Of a DNA stretch of 5,997 nt, positions 1 through 5,103 are shown one piece after another. Position 1 is the first letter of the stretch, and the number at the start of each line of letters is the position of its first letter. The DNA is from Anaerolineales bacterium (GTDB taxonomy: Bacteria; Chloroflexota; Anaerolineae; 4572-78; J111): the NCBI GenBank assembly GCA_012032575.1, contig JAAUSP010000476.1, forward strand, positions 1 to 5,997. The letters run 5' to 3'. The position numbers and the translations under genes are program-made. The notes under the pieces were generated by a model. The model made no database searches, was not told the origin of the DNA, and worked only from the letters and a program-made list of their open reading frames with translations.

Positions 1-285
1 TTTGACAGGAATGTTATTGATCTGGACAACTACCCCGCCCCCTGGTAGACCTGTTGAAAGATCGGTTATGGTACCGGTAATATCTCCATTAATAATACTG
101 CTATTTCCATTATGATTATCTGCATCGCTGTTAGATACACTGTTCCTGGCTGAGCTGCCGGGAGTAGGGCGAGGGGGTGGCCCCTGAGCCAGAGTTGGGC
201 TGGGCAAAATTAGAATAGAGCCGAGGATTAAACCGAGCAATACAGAAGTTACAAAAATATTTTGCTTATTCATTTTCTTCGCCAT
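1..285 (-). CDS. Gene C: secreted protein, N-terminal part (3' end outside window)
   Basis: An open frame of 95 codons runs from ATG at 285 to the window edge without a stop. The N-terminus MAKKMNKQNIF is basic, is followed by a hydrophobic core (VTSVLLGLILGSILIL), and then PSPTLAQ with a likely signal peptidase I cut around residues 33-34. A short Pro-rich stretch (GPPPRPTPG, residues 35-43) and a polar Asn/Ser-rich stretch follow. From about residue 66 the pattern NGDITGTITDLSTGLPGGGV resembles the first strands of a Cna-B or carboxypeptidase-regulatory-like beta-sandwich (G-x-V-x-D-x-x-T-G-x-P-x-x-G-V). The start lies four bases after the stop of gene B, which suggests one transcript and translational coupling. 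No Shine-Dalgarno sequence is visible. ATG at 273 (MNKQNIF) is an equally plausible start. The function is unknown; export is well supported and the domain call is tentative because only about 30 residues of it are present. Confidence 0.8.
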   Translation of the reverse strand, partial: MAKKMNKQNIFVTSVLLGLILGSILILPSPTLAQGPPPRPTPGSSARNSVSNSDADNHNGNSSIINGDITGTITDLSTGLPGGGVVVQINNIPVK

Positions 286-289
286 TATT

Positions 290-2374
290 TTATGGAGTTG
301 GGAGGGGTCGAAGTCGGGGTAATTGATTTTCCTCCGAACCGTTCATCGTTAAGGCTAGCACCCCTGTTCCGGTGGTAGTGATATTGGTTGGCCCAAGTTT
401 ATTGTTAGTTTCATCGGTTTCGGCAATATAACCGGCTGGCTTATTTTCGCCATTCCACGAATCAGCATAAACCCATAATGCTTGCAGCCCGCCCTTGTTA
501 AAGTAACCAAGCCAGGCAGTATGAGGTGGATCGGCCAGATAGGGATCGTCAACAGCAGAAGTTAAGGTAATTACCTGTCCCGGTTCTAAGGGGGTTGTTA
601 CCTGCCAGGCCAGGCCATAATCATCGGCGCAAGGATCCCCCGGCGGATCAGGTGGAGGGGGGCATAGCGTTCCCCAGACATGACCGGCTTCGTTAGGGAA
701 GGGCAGGGAGTTAATATACAGGTCAACCCAAAAATCAGGAGCTGCCGGGGCAGCTCCTATATTTTTAATTGCAACCTTTAAGATTACTGGAGTCGTCGCA
801 CTAACCCCGCTGGTCGGTTCGACCAGTATAGCTACCGGCGATAAATCAGGCAACGGGTTTTTAGCAGAGGCAAGAATTATGGGTAAATAGATCCGATTTA
901 TTCCAGAATTCGGATTTGGTGTAGTGGTCGGAGTCGGCGTGTCGGTTGGGGTACTGGTTGCGGTGCTGGTTGGCGTCGGTGTATCGGTCGGCGTGCTAGT
1001 CGCGGTTGGCGTACTGGTCGGCGTGCCGGTCGCGGTGGGCGTATTAGTGGACGTACTGGTTGCAGTTGGCGTGTCCGTAGGTGTGCTTGTCGCGGTTGGC
1101 GTGTCCGTTGGCGTGGAAGTACTGGTTGGAGTTACTGAAATTTGCCCATTATAACTAATGGTCACCGACTCCAGCAGAGGGGTCAATTGGCTACTGCTTG
1201 AAGTCAAAGTAGCTTCATATTGTAAATAGCGTCCTATCGGGCTGGTGATGGGGCTGTATTGGCCGCTAATTGGCGCAGACCAATCGGACCAGGTGACTCC
1301 GTCTGAGGATGAACGGGTGCGGAAGGTCAGGCCGGTGTTGGCCGGCACCTGAGCTATCCGGTTCAACGTACTCCAGTTGACTACCTGACCGGCATCAAAC
1401 TGGCATGACTGGAATTGACCGCTGGCAGGTGAGGCTACCAGCCGCATCCATTCTACCCTTAAAGCATTGGCCTGCGCCGTGGGAATCTCGGCTGTGGCAT
1501 GGGCATACATTTGCCCACCTATAACAGAATGGGTAGCACGCAGCACATCATTGACCCAAAATTCTACCTGCTGATTAGATTTCCAGACAATGCGGAAATT
1601 GTAAAAAGTGTTGTATTGTAAATCGGGCAGCGGGGTATAAGTGCCCGCTCCGCCGTTGGTAGCGCTCCAGGCATGAATGGCCGCTCCGGGCATGCTGCCA
1701 CTGCCGGTACTAAAGGTGGCCCAGCGCGTATTATTTAAGCGGCTAAAGCCGACATATTGGTAATTACTGGGGCCAAAACTGGCCCGGAATTCAAGCACCC
1801 GAGAGGGATCATACCTGACCGCGGAGCGAATACGCGACCCGCTGGAAGGATCATAAATATTAACGATTCCGCCGCTTATTTCTGGGGTATAGGTGCCGGA
1901 AGGCGGGTTACTGCCGGCATACGCCCCAACCCACTGGCTATTCAAGGTAGTTTCATTAAAGTAATCCTCAAGCAGGCTGGAGCGCAAGCGTACTTCACCG
2001 CCGGATACATCGCTGACAATGGTGTTAGTCAGCACGCTACAGCTACTACCCTGGCCAAAATCGGGAGCGCTTGTCTGAGTCAGCAAGTTCACCGGGGTAG
2101 TAAAATTGTCAATCGCGCTGACGCTACTCAGGCCGGAGGCATTGGTGGACGTAACCTGGAAGTAATAGGTTGTATCGGGCTGTAGTCCGGGCAGAGCGAG
2201 AAGGTGGCTGGCCTCATACTCGCTGCTGCTAACCGTTGTACCCAGACTGGTAGTTGTCCCATAGTCAATGCGGCTGGTGGCCAATTGATCGGTTTGCCAG
2301 CTAATCTGAGCTATCGTGGGCGCGGTGGCCACTGCCTGTAAATTGCCTATGTTGGGGGGCGTTGTGGTGGTTCC
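290..2374 (-). CDS. Gene B, downstream part: FN3 / jelly-roll / GRYLQY / Thr-Pro linker / CARDB surface protein
   Basis: This is the C-terminal two thirds of a secreted protein. Residues are counted from GTG at 2332, which I do not consider a true start: the frame is open and homologous-looking upstream to about 2374, and no ribosome site precedes it. The order is: FN3-like domain (about 1-80, with ISWQTDQLATSRIDYG and the PDTTYYFQV pattern of purple-acid-phosphatase-type FN3); a leader with DFGQGSSC and GGEVRL (91-116); a jelly-roll-like region starting EDYFNETTLNSQW (122-134) and ending VEWMRL (293-298); a GRYLQY module (302-394, one Cys at 310, GRYLQY at 367-372); a Thr-Pro linker (400-473); YLPIIL (482-487); and a CARDB-like domain (496 to about 650, with VILKVAIKNIG, FWVDLYIN, LEPGQVITLT and ETDETNN). 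No enzyme active-site motif is visible. The protein ends LPTP and the TAA is four bases before gene C. A role in surface adhesion or glycan binding is inferred from architecture. Confidence 0.85.
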   Translation of the reverse strand, partial: GTTTTPPNIGNLQAVATAPTIAQISWQTDQLATSRIDYGTTTSLGTTVSSSEYEASHLLALPGLQPDTTYYFQVTSTNASGLSSVSAIDNFTTPVNLLTQTSAPDFGQGSSCSVLTNTIVSDVSGGEVRLRSSLLEDYFNETTLNSQWVGAYAGSNPPSGTYTPEISGGIVNIYDPSSGSRIRSAVRYDPSRVLEFRASFGPSNYQYVGFSRLNNTRWATFSTGSGSMPGAAIHAWSATNGGAGTYTPLPDLQYNTFYNFRIVWKSNQQVEFWVNDVLRATHSVIGGQMYAHATAEIPTAQANALRVEWMRLVASPASGQFQSCQFDAGQVVNWSTLNRIAQVPANTGLTFRTRSSSDGVTWSDWSAPISGQYSPITSPIGRYLQYEATLTSSSSQLTPLLESVTISYNGQISVTPTSTSTPTDTPTATSTPTDTPTATSTSTNTPTATGTPTSTPTATSTPTDTPTPTSTATSTPTDTPTPTTTPNPNSGINRIYLPIILASAKNPLPDLSPVAILVEPTSGVSATTPVILKVAIKNIGAAPAAPDFWVDLYINSLPFPNEAGHVWGTLCPPPPDPPGDPCADDYGLAWQVTTPLEPGQVITLTSAVDDPYLADPPHTAWLGYFNKGGLQALWVYADSWNGENKPAGYIAETDETNNKLGPTNITTTGTGVLALTMNGSEENQLPRLRPLPTP
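913..1135 (-). repeat. Thr-Pro linker of gene B (tandem TPTxTPT-type codons)
   Basis: About 74 residues made almost only of Thr, Pro, Ser, Ala and Asp, with recurring units such as TSTPTDTPTA, in one unbroken frame. It joins the second GRYLQY module to YLPIIL and the CARDB-like domain. It is probably an extended, possibly O-glycosylated spacer. The DNA is a degenerate repeat of ACN and CCN codons, so the opposite strand reads as an open Val/Gly-rich frame. Confidence 0.9.
1150..2062 (-). repeat. Jelly-roll plus GRYLQY module, copy 2 (gene B)
   Basis: The second copy has the same landmarks in the same order: DFGQGSSC, GGEVRL, EDYFNETTLNSQW, FWVNDVLRATHS, VEWMRL, SGQFQSC, TRSSSDGVTWSDW and SPIGRYLQY. 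It is clearly diverged from copy 1 in the middle of the jelly-roll region, so the duplication is old. A third, partial copy lies in gene A from the right edge to about 5570. Confidence 0.75.
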
Positions 2375-3491
2375 CGGCCCCGGTAACCACCACCTGCCGA
2401 ATTTCGGGGGAAAGGGTTTGATCGGCCGTAGTCAAAGTGGTTCGATACTGAAGATAACGACCCGCCGGACTGGTAACAATATTACTCGCGCCCAACGACT
2501 CCCAGGTGGACCAGTTTAGGGCATCAGTGGAACTGCGCGTTTCAAATGTAACGGCTCCACCAGCGGGCGTACTACCTTGCCAGGCCAGGCTACCCCAAGA
2601 GGTAGTTGCACCCGTATCAATAGGGCAAGAGGTAAATTGTCCACTGTTTGGATAGCGAGCCAGGCGCAGCCATTCGGCGGCAAATTCGTAGTTGGGGTTC
2701 AAACTAAAAAACCATAAATGTAATGGAATAGCTGTAAGAGACGTACTGAGAAGATGAGTTCTTTGAAATATGCCATCTACATAATAATTTACCTGATTAC
2801 TGGCTACTTCTATTCTGATGTCGTGGAATTGTGTCCAATCAAAACCGGTTACAGTTTCACGCTGCCGGCCACTCGTATCAGGGTAATAGCCCGGCTGATA
2901 AGAGTTAACCATCACCACATTATTGGCGTCGGTTATAAAAAGCGCGTTGGAGTCGAGACTCTTGGTAACATTGACATTTGCCGCATCGCCCAGGCCCACA
3001 TCAACAAAGCCATCAATTCCTGGTATTTGACTGGGGCTGATAAACCGAACCCGACCTTCAACAGCTACCGGCAGGTCAGTCTGGGTAATCGACGTAGTTG
3101 AACTAATCCAACTACGGTTTACCAGTAATACTCCATTTTCGATACGCGGGGGAATGCCGTTGCCCCCAGTGCCAGTCCCGGTTATCCAGCGAGTCGAATT
3201 GAGGGTAGTTTCGTCAAAGTAATCTTCAATCAGCGCCGTCAGGCGAACCTCACCCCCGGCGGCAGTGGTCACACTGGTATTGCTAAGCACCGGGCCACAA
3301 CTGTTAAAATCTTGTGTGGTAGTATGGCTCCACGAATTACCGCCTTGAGCCAGCGCCGGACTGGATTGCTGAACCGATAACAGCCACGGGCTGACGAATA
3401 TGATCACCAGGGCGGCTGACCAAATTAATTTTTTGGAATAACGACAAGTTTTGAAAAGCATGTTTGGGAGGTAGTTTTTATGTTTTTGCAT
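2301..3491 (-). CDS. Gene B, upstream part: signal peptide and first jelly-roll / GRYLQY module
   Basis: This fragment carries the export signal and first module of gene B. A basic N-region (RYSKK) precedes a hydrophobic core (LIWSAALVIIFVSPWLL) and SSPALAQGG, with a likely cleavage after ALA or ALAQ. Three in-frame ATGs are possible. The one at 3584 gives an over-long N-region, 3491 (MQKHK) has a weak purine-rich GGAACA just upstream, and 3461 (MLFKT) gives the most typical signal peptide. I use 3491. From 3491, the leader DFNSC is at 61-65 and GGEVRL follows. The jelly-roll-like region starts EDYFDETTLNSTRW, contains a VNYYVDG strand and ends AEWLRL (272-277). The GRYLQYR motif is near 342-348. 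The reading frame breaks at 2373-2381; the last 25 or so residues to the stop at 2301 (NHHNAPQHRQ...) are out of frame. In the other frame the protein continues as TTTPPNIGNLQAVAT into the FN3-like domain. The repaired gene B would be about 1,060 residues. Confidence 0.82.
   Translation of the reverse strand: MQKHKNYLPNMLFKTCRYSKKLIWSAALVIIFVSPWLLSVQQSSPALAQGGNSWSHTTTQDFNSCGPVLSNTSVTTAAGGEVRLTALIEDYFDETTLNSTRWITGTGTGGNGIPPRIENGVLLVNRSWISSTTSITQTDLPVAVEGRVRFISPSQIPGIDGFVDVGLGDAANVNVTKSLDSNALFITDANNVVMVNSYQPGYYPDTSGRQRETVTGFDWTQFHDIRIEVASNQVNYYVDGIFQRTHLLSTSLTAIPLHLWFFSLNPNYEFAAEWLRLARYPNSGQFTSCPIDTGATTSWGSLAWQGSTPAGGAVTFETRSSTDALNWSTWESLGASNIVTSPAGRYLQYRTTLTTADQTLSPEIRQVVVTGAGNHHNAPQHRQFTGSGHRAHDSSD
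2390..3311 (-). repeat. Jelly-roll plus GRYLQY module, copy 1 (gene B)
   Basis: The first full copy of a module of about 300 residues. Its shared landmarks are DF...SC, GGEVRL, EDYF(D/N)ETTLNS.(R)W, a (V/Y).(D/N)G strand, (V/A)(E/D)W(M/L/V)R, SG.F..C..D.G, TRSS.D...WS.W and SP.GRYLQY. Module length and the order of landmarks match copy 2 in the same gene. Confidence 0.75.
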
Positions 3492-3620
3492 TGTTCCGGT
3501 CTGGTTATCCGATGATTGAATAGTGTGCTTGTTTTGGTAATAACCGATGAGATAAAGCGGAGCTCTATTTCTCAACACCATCATAACACGGCTGCGTTTG
3601 AATCCGGTTTGTAAGCAACC

Positions 3621-3680
3621 TAAATAAAAGCACCTCGTCTATTTCATTCTTAAGGTACGAAAATACTGCTTAAATAAAAG
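3621..3680. repeat. Direct repeat TAAATAAAAG x2, 50-base spacing
   Basis: TAAATAAAAG occurs at 3621-3630 and 3671-3680, each preceded by C and one pyrimidine. The pair lies downstream of the candidate promoter on the minus strand, in the presumed leader of gene B. It could be a regulator site or chance in AT-rich DNA. Confidence 0.4.
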
Positions 3681-3684
3681 TGTT

Positions 3685-3713
3685 ATTCAAAGCAATCCCC
3701 GTTCAACGGTCAA
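3685..3713 (-). promoter_or_regulatory. Candidate sigma-70-type promoter for gene B
   Basis: On the minus strand TTGACC (3713-3708) is followed, after 17 bases, by TTGAAT (3690-3685). The first matches the -35 consensus at five of six positions and the second the -10 consensus at four of six. It lies just after the gene A stop and before all possible gene B starts. This is pattern matching only. Confidence 0.35.
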
Positions 3714-3755
3714 CATTTTAACCAACCATTGAACAAGGGTTGTTTAGTCAAACGC

Positions 3756-4574
3756 CTATTTCATTATCATTGGCAAGAAAATGGTGTGGTTATCCTCCGC
3801 AGCCAGAGCAGCACCACCCACACCTCCCGGCGGAACAAAACCTGCTATCCAGAGCGGATCACTACTATCAGCACCGGCAGTGCTGCCCAATGTAGCACTA
3901 CTCTGGTTGGTTGACTCATCGGCGGTCAACTGCCCACTACCTTCATCAAAAGACCACAGCCTCAAAGTATTAGCATCGCTGTTAAACGGAGCGGTCGGGA
4001 CAGCAAAATTGGCTATATAACGAATTACACTGGAAATCCTAACTTCGTCAATAGTCCCATTAAAGAAGGGGTAATTGGTGAGACCGCCAATCCGCAGGGC
4101 TGGCCCTTGAGTCAACGTGCCTACGCTGACGGGTGGTGTGGCATTGCCATTGACAAATGTCTGGACGGTTCCGGCGCTATATGTAGCGGCGACATGATAC
4201 CATTGACCAGCAACTAGAGTTGTGGGATGCTGACTCACCTGCCAGCCCTGATTGGTAAACAACCAGAAACTGAGCAGGCCGCCATCTACTTCTAGTGACC
4301 AGCCGCTCATATCGCCAGCACCTACAACTAGCAGCCCATTGGCATTGTTGGCATTGGGCCGCACCCAGGCTTCGATGGTCAGAGGGCCAGTTCCATTCAC
4401 CGTATTGGCCGTCACAAAGTCATTGACGCCATCAAAGGCCAGGGCAAAGTTACCACCGGAAGTAGGGGTATTCGTTGGCAAAGGAGTCGGGGTCAGAGAA
4501 GGCGTGTTGGTTGGAGTGGGCGTAAAGGTAGCTGTAGGGGTTGGGACAGGTGTCGGCGTATTGATAGACGTGGG
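3756..4574 (-). CDS. Gene A, C-terminal part: Thr-Pro linker, LamG-like domain, FLPMIMK tail
   Basis: This is the last part of gene A, in the frame that follows a one-base shift near 4574-4578. It opens with the second half of a Thr-Pro linker (TSINTPTPVPTPT...) and runs to TAG at 3756. A LamG-like or concanavalin A-like lectin domain follows, with the usual signatures in order: FALAFDGVNDFV, LTIEAWVRP, QWYHVAATYSAG followed by FVNG, ALRIGG, and FFNGTIDEVRIS, then LRLWSFDEGSG. LamG domains of this type usually bind glycans or proteins outside the cell. After a Gly/Ala-rich stretch the protein ends HTIFLPMIMK, a short hydrophobic tail with a final lysine that resembles tails I associate with Chloroflexota secreted proteins. 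ATG at 4481 lies inside the linker, has no ribosome site and is not a convincing start. This fragment belongs with the two upstream fragments as one gene. Confidence 0.85.
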   Translation of the reverse strand, partial: PTSINTPTPVPTPTATFTPTPTNTPSLTPTPLPTNTPTSGGNFALAFDGVNDFVTANTVNGTGPLTIEAWVRPNANNANGLLVVGAGDMSGWSLEVDGGLLSFWLFTNQGWQVSQHPTTLVAGQWYHVAATYSAGTVQTFVNGNATPPVSVGTLTQGPALRIGGLTNYPFFNGTIDEVRISSVIRYIANFAVPTAPFNSDANTLRLWSFDEGSGQLTADESTNQSSATLGSTAGADSSDPLWIAGFVPPGGVGGAALAAEDNHTIFLPMIMK

Positions 4575-5103
4575 CGGTTGGACCTGGGGTCAAGGTAGGT
4601 GTAGGGGTTGGAGTGTTCGTGGATGTATTGATAGGGGTGGAGGTCGGCGTGTTGGTTGGTGTACTTGTGCTGGTGGGGGTAGCGGTGGGTAAAACTCCAG
4701 CGTCTGGCCCAATGTAATTCTGGCGGCGCGACTCAAAGGCATCAAAGTAATAGGTACCGCGTGTACCTGAATCAACCCCGGCAACTGCACCTAGCTGCAC
4801 CCGATCAATCCGGCGAGTATCATTATCAATACCGGTCAAATTAGCCTGCTGAGTCCCATCTATCCACAAAGTCAGCCTGCCGTTGTTTGCGCCGGCCGCG
4901 GTTGAAGCCTGCCAATCCAACTCAATGAAATGGGGCGCATCACTGATGGTGAACCAGTTGGAATTGGTAAAGGTACTGGCATCATTACGCAGGGCAGCCC
5001 GAACCTGATAGAGGCTGCTGGAACGGCGGAATTCAACCTGCGCGACGATGGTGGTGGTCCCTGAGTAACCATACAGCAAATAGTGAGCATTCCCATTACT
5101 CAT
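4450..5103 (-). CDS. Gene A, middle part: second half of FADGFE domain and start of linker
   Basis: The frame begins at an ATG that overlaps the upstream stop (ATGA, 5100-5103), but it continues the same domain. The upstream fragment ends YRARFYFDPNTIP and this one begins MSNGNAHYLLYGYS, which reads as one uninterrupted beta-rich domain. Further strands are VAQVEFRRSSSLYQVRAAL, WFTISDAPHFIELDWQAS, GRLTLWIDGTQQANLTG, RRIDRVQLGAVAG and GTYYFDAFESRR. This arrangement is one I recall as frequent in Chloroflexota secreted proteins, but I cannot name a database family with certainty. After NYIGPDAG the Thr-Pro linker starts (LPTATPTSTSTPTNTP). The frame is correct to about 4578. From there to the stop at 4450 it reads AHVYQYADTC..., which is the linker out of frame. 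Treat it as a piece of gene A and not as an independent gene. Confidence 0.8.
   Translation of the reverse strand: MSNGNAHYLLYGYSGTTTIVAQVEFRRSSSLYQVRAALRNDASTFTNSNWFTISDAPHFIELDWQASTAAGANNGRLTLWIDGTQQANLTGIDNDTRRIDRVQLGAVAGVDSGTRGTYYFDAFESRRQNYIGPDAGVLPTATPTSTSTPTNTPTSTPINTSTNTPTPTPTLTPGPTAHVYQYADTCPNPYSYLYAHSNQHAFSDPDSFANEYPYFRW
4455..4692 (-). repeat. Second Thr-Pro linker of gene A, with one frame break
   Basis: Thr-Pro-rich spacer between the FADGFE domain and the LamG-like domain. It reads LPTATPTSTSTPTNTP... in one frame down to about 4578, and TSINTPTPVPTPTATFTP... in another frame from 4574. The sequence ACCGCCC at the junction looks like ACGCCC with one extra C. Confidence 0.88.

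Larger units (their letters stand above)
3492..3755. other. Intergenic spacer between gene A and gene B
   Basis: A rather AT-rich stretch of about 260 bases between the TAG of gene A and the chosen start of gene B. It holds the candidate promoter and two identical ten-base copies of TAAATAAAAG (3621-3630 and 3671-3680) exactly 50 bases apart. If the ATG at 3584 were the start of gene B the spacer would be 171 bases. I see no RNA gene or convincing terminator in it. Confidence 0.6.

Noticed and set aside
913..1135. CRISPR-like or minisatellite array
   Set aside because: The repeats are degenerate, follow a codon pattern and lack uniform repeats with unique spacers; they encode a Thr-Pro linker.
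924..1154. Plus-strand open frame coding Val/Gly repeats
   Set aside because: It is the antisense reading of the gene B Thr-Pro linker; the composition follows from ACN/CCN codons on the other strand.
1757..2185. Plus-strand open frame of about 140 codons
   Set aside because: It lies wholly opposite module 2 of gene B, shows no recognisable domain, and the minus-strand protein is clearly real.
2301..3491. GH16-type glycosidase activity in the jelly-roll region
   Set aside because: The fold pattern is suggestive, but I find no ExDxxE-type catalytic motif in either copy, so only a binding or structural role is plausible.
3492..3584. Start of gene B at ATG 3584
   Set aside because: It would place about 50 mostly polar residues before the signal-peptide core, with no ribosome site; starts at 3491 or 3461 fit better.
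3718..3755. Terminator hairpin after gene A (AACAACC ... GGTTGGTT)
   Set aside because: The stem is short, A/T-rich and needs a bulge, and no T-run follows it on the minus strand.
4252..4692. Plus-strand open frame of about 146 codons
   Set aside because: It is antisense to the LamG-like domain and second linker of gene A, and is low-complexity at its end.
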